Shown here piece by piece: positions 11,389-20,949 of a stretch of 33,431 bases of DNA. Position 1 is the first letter of the stretch. The number at the start of each line of letters is the position of its first letter. The DNA is from Polysphondylium violaceum (lineage: Eukaryota; Evosea; Eumycetozoa; Dictyosteliales; Dictyosteliaceae). The stretch spans positions 1 through 33,431 of the forward strand of contig AJWJ01000246.1 in the NCBI GenBank assembly GCA_000277445.1, read 5' to 3'. Made by a program: the position numbers and the translations under genes. Under the pieces are notes generated by a model, which saw only the letters and a list, made by a program, of their open reading frames with translations, ran no database searches and had not been told where the DNA came from.

Positions 11389-13203
11389 ATGATAGAGGAT
11401 GATGAAGGACTTCCAATGTCAGATGAGACTGCTGACATTGATATCAAAGATCTCACAGTTGGTGAACAAATAGGCGCTGGTTCCTATGGTATGGTTTATA
11501 AGGGTACTTGTTTTGGTACAGAAGTTGCAATTAAACAAATACACAATGGTGTTCATCAAAAAGAACTTGTAAAATATTTAAAAAGAGAAGTAGCTGTATT
11601 AAAGTAAATAATCATTTCTCTTTATTGATATTTCCATATAGTTTTATATTAATATATTTATCAACAATAATAGGAATATTAAACATCCAAATATTGTTCA
11701 GTTTTTAGGAGTTTATTATGATACAAAAAAAGATGTTTCAAATAGTATTATGGATTCAAATTCTACTTGGATAGTTACAGAATATATTCCATCTGGTGAT
11801 CTTCATAAAAGAATTAAAGATTTTAATCAACCTTTTCCTTTTTCTCTTCGTATTAAACTTGCTCTAGATATTGCATTAGCTAGTAATGTATTCAAATATT
11901 TTTTAAAAGATATATAATATCATATATTAACTAATATTAATTATTATTATTAAATAGTGGCATATTTACATAGTAGAGATATCATTTTTAGAGATTTAAA
12001 AAGTAAAAATATTTTAATCGATGATTCAGCTACACCCATTAGAGGAAAAGTTTGTGATTTTGGATTTGCTAGAATTGTAAAGAATAAGAATAGACATTTA
12101 TCCATTTGTGGTACAGATGACTTTATGGCACCTGTATGTATACCCTATTTACATTTTATTTCTAAATCTATATTAATATATAGACTATATAGGAAGTAAT
12201 ATTAGGTATGGAATACGATGAATCAGCAGATATATTTTCATTTGGTATACTTTTATTAGAGCTATCAATTAGAAAAAAAGTATCAAAAGCATTAGAGAGA
12301 GGACCACATAATGCATTTGAACTTGATGAAGATCAAGCAAGACAAATTATACCAGACACGGTTCCACCACTATTTACAGAGTTGATTATAGAATGTATTA
12401 AATACAATGCAGAAGAGAGACCTAAATTCCCACACATTATAAATATATTAAAACAATTGGCATCTCTATATCCAATACCATTCCAAACTTTAGATAATCC
12501 ACTCTCACCAGCTGGTTCACCTAGTATACCAAGAAAGAATTCAATGAATTCACCTTTTTCAAAGGTGATGAGATTAAATTCATTTGATTTAAAACTAGAT
12601 GGTATTCATAATAGTATCGCTGCAAGAAGTAAAAGTAATTTATCATTTCAACAAAATTTAAATGATTTGGAAAAAGAAGAACAAGAAAATAATAATAATA
12701 GTAATAGTAATATATCTGATAATGATAGCCAAGATTGTAATAGTAATAGTAGTAATAATAATCATGAAGAATTATTAGATCTAGAAGAAAAAGAACGTTT
12801 GGAAAAAGTAAATTATCTAAAGGATAAAATGAATTTCGTATTAAAAGATTTGGAAGAGTATATATTAAAGATGGGTAAAGAATTGCTACAAATTGATAAT
12901 GAAGAACAAATTTCAGCCAAATATGACGAGTGTCGTAAAGTGATTGAAATTAAAAAAGTACTTGGTGAAGTAATTGAAGGTGATTTACCACCTCCAACTA
13001 CTCCTAGAAAAGGAAGTGTAAATACTAGAGTGGCTGTATTTTTAAAATCTATGGATAGATCTCTATTGGAAATTCACACAAGTTTAGATTTACTTAAACT
13101 TAAAATTAAAACTGAAGATAATTTGGTTGAATCACTTTCACTTGCAAGAGTAGTTAGTAAATTAAAGAAAATATGTTTATCTCAATTAAACCAAACTGAA
13201 TAA
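11389..13203 (+). CDS. Tyrosine kinase-like (TKL) family protein kinase
   Basis: Four exons, 11389-11603, 11674-11882, 11958-12133 and 12193-13203, give 536 residues. The three introns are 70, 75 and 59 nt, in phases 2, 1 and 0. The domain occupies about 22-285: glycine loop GAGSYG (29-34), VAIK lysine K49, catalytic loop FRDLKSKN (D154), DFG at 175-177 and MAPE ending at E201, created exactly by the third splice. All catalytic residues are present, so it should be active. The usual His of HRD is Phe152. Ser/Thr specificity is expected because TKL kinases have this LKSKN loop. The C-terminal 250 residues contain a Ser/Pro segment, Asn/Ser tracts and a helical Lys/Glu-rich, probably coiled-coil, region with no recognised domain. 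The gene ends 56 nt from the convergent BTB-TLDc gene. Confidence 0.9.
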
Positions 13204-13259
13204 AAAATTAATATTTAGTAATAATAAAAGTGTTTTTTTTAACTCAAGATATCTCTATT

Positions 13260-14448
13260 TTATTTTTTTTTAAATATTTTAAAAACTTCGTATTCTTTAA
13301 CTATAAAGTTATGTTTTAAAATTAAAGATCCACTAAATAATGATGGTCCTTTTCTATATGATCTAAAATTATTATTACAACCATCACTAATAAAAAATCC
13401 TAATGTATCTATAAAAGGACCTTCTTGGAAATTGAAATCATTTCTTATATCTCGTCCAAAAATAGAATCACTCTTTTTAGTCTCTACTATAGATTCTATA
13501 GGATTCTCTTCTGTTTGTGTTTGAGAATTTTCGGAAAAAGGATTTACATAGGTATATTTTGTTGGTTTGTTGCTAGTACTATCAGAAAGAATGAAAAAAA
13601 AACTAGTTTTATCAAATTCTGGAATTCTAAAATCACCCCAAGACGCACTATTATAAACTCCAAATATATCCCCACATCTTGCTTCTATTAGAGTTATAGT
13701 AGCTCCTTTTCTATTACATTTTTCATTAAATGAAGAAGCTTCAAATCTATTTTCTGATGCCTAAAAATTATTGTATAAGTATAAAAACACAGTAAAGTAT
13801 TAAAATGCAATAATAATTACTCTATATAATAGACTGAATTCTAAATCACCTATCCAATTTTTGATAATGTTAAAAGAACGATCAGTGATAATTTTTGATG
13901 TTAAAAAAGTTTCCATATTATAAAATACCAATTCTTCTCTTACTTTTATATCAATTAAATTTACAGGTGTAACATTATCTTTAAAATTTTTTAAATAATT
14001 TAATATAGATTTAAAGTTTGATCCATCTCTTTTTATAAAATTAGTAACTTTTAGTTTTTAAAATAGTTTTTTATCAAACTTACCTATCAATAAAATAACA
14101 GTTTGGTTGATTAGATATTGGTTTTATATCAATTTCCCCAGATAGCATATAGTCAAAAAAAGAGTTTGGTATTTTTTTTAGTATATCTTTACTTGTTAAA
14201 AACTCCATACCCCCAACATTTAACACTATAGTTTCTTGAATTTTTGATTCATCCATTACTTTTTTAACTATCAACAACTCTTTTTTTCTTTCTTTTAATG
14301 CATTGATTCTTTCTGTTTTTAATTGAAATTCATTTTTAAAAATTTGATTTAATCCTTCTATTGATGATGATATTTGGTTAAATAAATTTTGATCATCTTT
14401 ATTACTACTAAAACTAGTAGCTTCAGATGTCATGTTAATATTATCCAT
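13260..14448 (-). CDS. BTB (T1/KCTD-type)-TLDc protein, array copy 4, most divergent
   Basis: Exons on the minus strand are 14448-14084, 14028-13821 and 13760-13260, with introns of 55 and 60 nt; 357 residues. The N-terminal 70 residues are helical but share little with the other copies. The BTB domain runs from about 72 (VLNVGGMEFLTSKDIL, IPNSFFDYMLSGEI, YFIDR/DG across intron 1). Helices follow, ending FSLLYR at intron 2. The TLDc domain fills exon 3: GATITLIEARCGDIFGVYN, a shortened core ending NKPTKYTYV, an acidic Glu/Ser/Thr insertion, and the closing KEYEVFKIF. The frame is open to a TAA at 13260-13262. The GGYNSQSW motif of its sisters is GVYNSASW and the FTLVNKHG strand is changed, so function may have shifted. 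Intron positions match the sister genes, which supports the model. Confidence 0.8.
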
Positions 14449-14679
14449 TTCCCCAACACTCCTAAAATGAAAATGATAAAAAACTTGTGTAAAAAAAGAA
14501 TAATAAAATGAAAATCAAAATGAAAATTCGCACTAAATTAATAAATGGGTTGAAAAACATGTCAATTCACCCACATTCTACAAAACACCCACACAAAAAA
14601 AAAGAGAGAATAACAAATGTTTATAATAACACCAAAAATAGAAACATAGTATTCATCACACAAGATAAATACAAATTTA

Positions 14680-15965
14680 TTATACAACAAGAAAAACTTC
14701 ATAGTCTTTAATTTGAACACAAGGGGAAGAAGACAAGGTTTTTATACCATGTCCTGTGGTGTCTATAAAAACTTTTGGAAAATTTTGATACAACTTTGAT
14801 TGCTCTATGCGAAAATCGTGACCTCCCCCAAAGGTCACTCCATAACTAAAACTAGAGTAACAAAATATTGAATCGACATTTGGTGTGGCAATATATTTGG
14901 TTGGTTTTATACCATGCTTATTTACCAATGTAAAAATAAAACATCTTTGGTCGCCACAATATCTCTCTTGACTACTCCATGATTGACTATTGTATCCACC
15001 AAATATATCACCATCTACAGTTTCAATGACAGTGATTGTTGCTCCTTTTCCATCACATTTATTATGAAATTCTGAAATGTCAAAATCATACTCTGATGCC
15101 TGTTATTAAAATTTAGTTAAAATTACTTTAAATGATTATTACTTTTTCTATAATATTTACTCTATATAATAACTCGAAATTAAGATTTAAATCGCCATTT
15201 ATCCACTCACTAAATAATTTAAAAGAGTTTTGATTGGTAATTTTAGAATGGGGATATTCTACAAATGTAGATGATGGTGATTCATCATTTTGCTTTTGAT
15301 TTAAACTTTCTAATAAACAAATAGCGGCATCATTGGTTTTTGTTGATTGAGCCTGATCATTATTATCGTCATCATCTATTAAAGATCCAATTTGTGGTGG
15401 TTCCTCGATCTTTGGAGGAGGAGTTTTATAAAACTCCATTTCTTTAATCACTTCTTTTTTAATTTCATCTGGAATTTGTATATCACTATCATTTCCTAAA
15501 TATTTGATAATATATTTAAAGTATTTCCCATCTCTAAATAGTTTTTATAATATTAGAATATTGTTGTAATAGATTTTTGTTAATGTCTACTAATTACCTA
15601 TCAATAAAATATTCATTTTCTACTTTAGATAACATTTCAAGGTATGTATCTGGTATCTCTGTGAAAGTAGATCTTTTGGTTTCAAATTTATCTCCACCTA
15701 CATTTAATTTAATTATGTCTCTACTATTATTGAGTTTAGATTCAACAAGAGGAGGATCAAACTTATCAATTTCTTTTAACAATTTATTTAATTCATAACT
15801 AAATTGTCTTTCAAAAGAATCTGTAATTTCCTTAAGTGTGCTAATATCTATGCATTTATACTTTTCTTTTAGGTTGGTGATTTCTTTATTTAAAGAATCC
15901 AAGTCACTTTGATGTTGTCTTTGTAAAGAATCAACTTTAACTTTTATATTTGCTTTTTTGTCCAT
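14680..15965 (-). CDS. BTB (T1/KCTD-type)-TLDc protein, array copy 3
   Basis: Minus-strand exons 15965-15598, 15533-15161 and 15099-14680 (introns 64 and 61 nt) give 386 residues. The protein begins with a coiled coil (SLQRQHQSDLDSLNKEI, about 12-75). The BTB/T1 domain follows: IIKLNVGGDKFETKRSTF, then YFIDR/DG split by intron 1 in phase 2. Between BTB and TLDc sits an Asp/Glu/Pro/Gln-rich insertion of about 60 residues. The module ending FELLYR precedes the phase-0 intron 2. Exon 3 is a full TLDc domain: GATITVIETVDGDIFGGYNS, FIFTLVNKHGIKPTKY, FGGGHDFRIEQ and the end motif IKDYEVF. By family, T1-type BTB domains form oligomers and recruit Cullin-3, and TLDc domains bind V-ATPase or act in oxidative-stress resistance. 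This use here is inferred. Confidence 0.87.
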
Positions 15966-16177
15966 CTAGAGATGTATAGAAAATTTATTTTTTTAAATTT
16001 TTTCTAAAAATTTCTTCCCATTTTGATGAAACCTTACCTGTTTTTTTAAGTTCCTACAGGAGGCTCATCTTTTTTAAAAATTGAAAAAAAACCCACTTGA
16101 AAAACCCTCCCACCCAGTGAAAAAATATCTAAAAATAATATCCCCTATTTTATAAATTCAATTGACAATTTACACTG

Positions 16178-17427
16178 TTATGATTTTATTAAATAAACTT
16201 CATAATCTTTTAATGAGAAAGTAGGCTCTGGTGTTAGAGTGGTATTACCATACCCAGTTGAATCTACGTATGAGTGAGGAAAATATTGATAAGATTTAGA
16301 TTCTTTTATACACAAATCGTAGCCAGACCCAAACGTTGAGGCTCTTAGGGGATGACTTGATACAAAATAACTAGTTTTGGGGTTGGGAAGATATTTGGTT
16401 GGTTTGATATTGTGTTTATTTACCAATGTAAATAGAAAACATTTGTTATCCCCATAATACACATTTTTTCCATTCCATGATTGACTATTATATCCACCAA
16501 ATATATTACCATCTGATGATTGAACGATAGTAATTGTTGCTCCTTTTCCATCACATTTATTATGAAATGCTGATGCTTTAAATTCATTTTCTGATCCCTA
16601 TTATTCATTGATAAATTTGTTAATAATAATAATAATATTTTAAATAAATTATAAACACATACTCTATACAATAATTCAAAGTCTAGTTGTTTTGTATTAT
16701 CTATCCAATCATTTAATATTTTAAAAGAGTCGGTATCTATTATTTTTGATTTTGGTGGTTCTATGATTACTGTTGGTTCTTCTAGTTTTGGTTGCTGAAT
16801 TTGTTTGGGGTCTTCTAGTTTTGGGCTACTTTCCTTTTCAATGGATCCTACATCAATTCTCTTATAAATTGGTAGTCTATAAAACAAAAGTTCTTTTCTA
16901 ACTTTCTTTTCCAACTCTTGTGGAATATCAACACGTCCATCATCACGAAGAATGTCAAGAATATACTGGAAATGTGTGCCATCTCTATCAATGAAAAAAG
17001 TGTTGGGTTTGTGTGAATAAGTTTCTATTTTGATTTTGGCAGACAACATATCGTCAAAATAGGAGTTTGGTATCTTTTTCAATGTTTCTCTTGTGGTTTG
17101 ATATTTGAGTCCACCAACATTTAATTTAACGACATCATTGTTCGGATCTGTAGGCAAATGATAATTGCTTATTGCTTCCTGCAATCTTGTGATCTCATGG
17201 TTCACCATTTGCAAATCAAAATCAAATTGTCTATGAAATGATTCTATAATCTGTTGAAGTGCTACTGTATTTAAGTTTACTTCATCGTTACCCTGCTTCC
17301 CTAACGTTGTTTTGATATCATGTATCTTTTCATCAATGACCGCAATCTCTTTGTTTAGAGACTGTAAATCACTCTGGTGCTGTCTCTGTAATGATTCTAT
17401 CTGATATTTGATTTTCTTTGTATTCAT
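16178..17427 (-). CDS. BTB (T1/KCTD-type)-TLDc protein, array copy 2, first intron absent
   Basis: Minus-strand exons 17427-16663 and 16597-16178 (65-nt phase-0 intron) give 394 residues. The start at 17427 (MNTKKIKYQIESLQRQHQSD) is chosen by likeness to the sister genes. An in-frame extension of 24 residues upstream crosses a T run read as poly-Phe and is probably leader. Coiled coil about 5-80; BTB/T1 with VVKLNVGGLKYQTTRETL, IPNSYFDDMLS and TFFIDRDGTHFQYILDILR, here read straight through where the sisters have intron 1. A Pro/Glu/Lys linker repeats PKLEDPK and PKLEEPT. The last exon is a complete TLDc domain (FGGYNSQSW, FLFTLVNKHNIKPTKY, FGSGYDLCI, LKDYEVYLI). Confidence 0.88.
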
Positions 17428-17614
17428 TTTTGGAAAGAATAAAACACTCCCATCAGATTTTAGAAAAAAAAAAAAAAAAAAATTAGGCTTTTTTTTCACA
17501 ATTTCCCAAATTTAATTTTTCAAAATTTTCAGTTTCCAAAAAATGGAAATCATAATATGCAAAACTTTATTTATATCACAAATGAATAAAATAATATACA
17601 AATTGCGTCTTTTG

Positions 17615-18780
17615 TTAATTTTCCAAAACTTTAAATACTTCATATTCTTGGAGAATAAAACTATCAGATGGAGTGAGGGTTTTTTCGCCTTGGGAGGTTG
17701 TGTCTATGTATGCCGACGATGGAAATTGTTGATATGATGTATCTTGTTTTAAAAGCGAGATATCATCGGTACCAAACCCAGGTCCACTTTGTCTATTACT
17801 ATAGATAAAACGTTCTTTTTCTGGATTGGCAAGATATTTAGTTGGTTTAATGCCATGTTTATTGACCAATGTAAATATAAAACACTTGTTATCCCCATTT
17901 GAATTGGGATTACTTGTCCACGATTGACTATTGTATCCACCAAATATATTGCCATCTGTTGTTTTTATCAATGTAATGGTTGCACCTTGACCATCACATT
18001 TTTCATGAAATGTTGATGCTTCAAATTCATTTTCAGATGCCTAAGATTTTGTTAAAATTGATTTTGTTAATATTGATTTGATGTGAATTGAAAATATAAT
18101 CACATACTCTATACAATAGTTCAAATTTAAATTGCTTTGTACTATCGATCCAATCATTAATAATTTTAAATGTATCTAGATTTCCTATTTGTGAATCTAA
18201 AAAACCGATTTGATAATAGACCATTTCTTTTTTAACTTGATTTTTAATCGATTCTGGTATTTCGTTGCTTCCATCTCTTAAATAAGCTAAAACATAATTG
18301 AAATGGGTACCATCTCTATAGAATATCTAATTAATATAGATCTCTCTCTTTAGTATAGTAAATATTGATTACATACCTATCAATAAAATATGAATTACCC
18401 TCGCTCTTTTGAACTTTAATCTCTCCTGAAAATACTTTATTAAAAAAAGGACTCTGATTTAACGTTGTTCTAGTTGTTTCAAATAATACACCACCAATAT
18501 TTAATTTAATGATATCATTGCCACTATTGCTGCTATTAGAAGAAGCAGTATCTCTTGATGCACCTGCTATTTTTTCCCTAACAATAACTGAATCGAGTGA
18601 ATATATTTCAGCTCTAATTGAACTTAAACCAGAACTAAATTGTGCACCAAAGGATGTCGCAATATGTATCAATACCTTGGGATCCCTATCATTCTCTATT
18701 TCGCGAATAAGTGCATCTAAATCTGCTTTGTACTGTCTCTCTAAACAATCTACGGTATATTTAACTTTGGTTGTATTCAT
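17615..18780 (-). CDS. BTB (T1/KCTD-type)-TLDc protein, array copy 1
   Basis: Minus-strand exons 18780-18377, 18315-18108 and 18040-17615 (introns 61 and 67 nt) give 345 residues, the shortest of the four because it lacks the acidic/Pro linker. N-terminal coiled coil (YTVDCLERQYKADLDAL), a Ser/Asn stretch, then BTB/T1 (IIKLNIGGVLFETTRTTL, FFNKVFSGEIKV, YFIDR/DG at intron 1) and FELLYR at intron 2. The TLDc exon has GATITLIKTTDGNIFGGYN, FIFTLVNKHGIKPTKYLAN, GFGTDDISLLKQ and LQEYEVFKVL. The start MNTTKVKYTV matches copy 2 (MNTKKIKYQI). The two introns sit at the same sites and phases as in copies 3 and 4, which shows that the copies arose by duplication of a three-exon gene. Confidence 0.87.
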
Positions 18781-19019
18781 CTTTTTACCTCCTATAACTA
18801 AATAATCTTCAAGATTTGTATTTTATTTTAATTTGACAAATTGAGATCTTTGAAAAATTTGAGTTTTTAATTTTTTTTTGTTTTTTTTTTCATCAAGATC
18901 ATCATTTTTTTACAAACCTAATAATTAAATTTCTTAAAAACAAATCCTGGTGGTATGAAATCAATAGAGCCAAATACTTAATTTATCTTTAAAAAACAAT
19001 GATTTTTATTTTCTGATGA

Positions 19020-19919
19020 TTAATTACTAAAGTTGGTAGAGGTAGTTTGATCTTTAAATTGAGCGATATCTTTTTGAACACTTTCAATTCTTTTTTCAAA
19101 AAGGCCAAATGAATCTGGGCCAACTGGTAAAGTAAGGGGTGGGTTCTTTTCTTTGGAGATTGAGATCAAAAGAGCGGCAAACTTAGATGGATCACCTACT
19201 TTGGTACGTTCTTGAAACAATTCAGAAAATTTATCGATAAAACCTTGTACGCTAGGATAGTCTGGGATATCTTTGGCCACAACCAAAGATTTTGGATCTA
19301 AAAATTCGGTTTTAAAGACACCTGGAAGAACAGAGGTAACATGAATTCCAAATGGTTTTAAATCTGTTTGTAAATATTGAGAGATACCATCAACGGCAAA
19401 TTTAGTGGCACCATAGATACCGGCATTAGGGAATGCACCATTGAAGCCAGTGATTGATGAAATGTTGAATATATGTGGACCGTGTTCAGTGGTTTTGTTG
19501 TTTCTTAAATGTGGAAGTACATTTCTAATGACATTTAATACACCAAAAACATTGACATCAAATTGGGTACGGGCTTGCTCATCAGTAATATTCTCAAAAT
19601 TTCCAAAAAGTCCATATCCAGCGTTGTTTACAACGATATCAATCTTTGCAAACTTGGCCAAACTGTCAGAAATTGATTGCTTGATACTATCTTCATTTAG
19701 CAAGTCTACAACTAAAGGTAAAACTTGATCGGTATTGTAATGTTCACCTAAGTTGTCGATTAACAATTGTTTACTTCTTGTAGTGGCGACAACTTTAAAG
19801 CCATCTTGGACCAATTTCTTTACCAACTCAAGGCCAAGACCTTTGGAGGCACCAGTAACATACCATACAATGTTGTTATTTTCATTTGATGTATTTGTGG
19901 ATGAATTAGTAGTAGACAT
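19020..19919 (-). CDS. Short-chain dehydrogenase/reductase (classical SDR)
   Basis: Single exon, 299 residues. The nucleotide-binding motif VTGASKGLG (TGxxxGxG at 22-29) follows an Asn/Ser/Thr-rich start. VVNNAGYGLFG, ISSITG (S154/S155) and YGATK (Y169, K173) complete the NAD(P)H site and Ser-Tyr-Lys catalytic set. ATTRS after the second strand gives an Arg suited to NADP(H) preference, an inference. No signal or membrane segment is seen, so it is likely cytosolic. The substrate cannot be read from sequence; relatives act on retinoids, steroids and small carbonyls. It is 239 nt upstream of the BTB-TLDc array on the same strand and diverges from the Vps34 gene across about 1 kb. Confidence 0.9.
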   Translation of the reverse strand: MSTTNSSTNTSNENNNIVWYVTGASKGLGLELVKKLVQDGFKVVATTRSKQLLIDNLGEHYNTDQVLPLVVDLLNEDSIKQSISDSLAKFAKIDIVVNNAGYGLFGNFENITDEQARTQFDVNVFGVLNVIRNVLPHLRNNKTTEHGPHIFNISSITGFNGAFPNAGIYGATKFAVDGISQYLQTDLKPFGIHVTSVLPGVFKTEFLDPKSLVVAKDIPDYPSVQGFIDKFSELFQERTKVGDPSKFAALLISISKEKNPPLTLPVGPDSFGLFEKRIESVQKDIAQFKDQTTSTNFSN

Positions 19920-20949
19920 TTTAATATAAATAATATTTTAATAGATAATTGAGTGTATTTGTATGATTTTGATTTTAATTTAATGACTAATCAAAAGAAT
20001 TGCTCAATCAATTTATAGGTTTTCATTTTTTAATTAATCCTAAAACCAATCGATTCTATTTCTTCTTTTTTGTAAAATGGTTGCAATTAGGTGGTAGAAT
20101 ATCAATAATGGCATATTCTATAAGCGGACAAGCGAAAAGACATTTGATAATAAACTAATTATTAGCTTGTATTTTTGTCATATGACGGTTTTGGAAAGTC
20201 ATCCTTTTTTATGGGTTTTGTTTTTTTTTTTTTTTTCAACCCGATCCCATTTTTCAAAAAAAAAAAAAGAATTTGGACGAATTAATTTGTCCCCGAATAA
20301 AAATACTTGTATACACAATGATAAACTATTCTTTAATCACCACTATTATCCCATTTATATTCTCATGTACTGCCTGAACTATTACTACCGTGCCTGTATT
20401 GCATGTTTTTGTATTGATCTAAACCAAAGATATATTTATAGTAATATTGGAATCAAACTTTTCTATTAAAAATGGTGTTTTATTTCCTCATAAATACTGT
20501 GATATCAAGATAAATTGTCCAACCTATTGTTGTCATGAGAAGACACATTAATTTAAAAAAAAATTGGAAATTTCATTAATGATATTGTTAGTGGAAATAA
20601 TATTGAGTGCTAAAATATTAGTTTCTTTTTTTTTCGTGTAGTGTTACAAAAACAAAGAGTAGTAATTCAAATCCACCTGCTTAAGCGCCAGCCAATCATC
20701 GATGTTTTTTACACCTTGTGCAATAAATTCAAACCTTTAAACTTCATTTTTTATCAAATGCACTAGTGTTTATTTCTCCTACTATTATTTGATATGCTCC
20801 CTTATATGCATATAGTCATTCTTTGATTCTCAAAAATCACAAAATTTTGATCAATTTAAAAAAAAAAAAAAAAAAAAAACTTTTAAAAAAAAAACAGATA
20901 TTATCATTATAAAAAGATAAACTATAAATTAAAACAAATAGACTTCACG
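19920..20949. promoter_or_regulatory. Divergent 1.0-kb intergenic region (SDR / Vps34)
   Basis: No gene was recognised; a frame at 20167-20469 has no codon bias or family likeness. The region must carry both promoters. Visible structures: an 8-bp inverted repeat with 10-nt loop (TAGAATAT/ATATTCTA, 20095-20120), a 10-nt palindrome GTCATATGAC (20177-20186), a T run near 20221-20236 and a 22-A run at 20858-20879 about 70 nt before the Vps34 start. Confidence 0.5.

Noticed and set aside
17428-17499. 24-residue N-terminal extension of BTB-TLDc copy 2
   Set aside because: It reads through a T run as poly-Phe and is absent from the sister proteins, which begin like MNTKKIKY.
20209-20216. ACCCATAA on the minus strand, like the dictyostelid small-RNA upstream element (DUSE)
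   Set aside because: A word this short is expected a few times by chance in the window, another copy of its core lies in TLDc coding DNA, and no class I RNA motif was found downstream.
20167-20469. 100-codon plus-strand frame in the SDR/Vps34 gap
   Set aside because: Contains Phe and Lys runs from T and A tracts, no recognisable domain, and sits in divergent promoter DNA.
20660-20700. TTCAAATCC resembling a tRNA T-loop
   Set aside because: No matching acceptor stem, D arm or anticodon arm around it.
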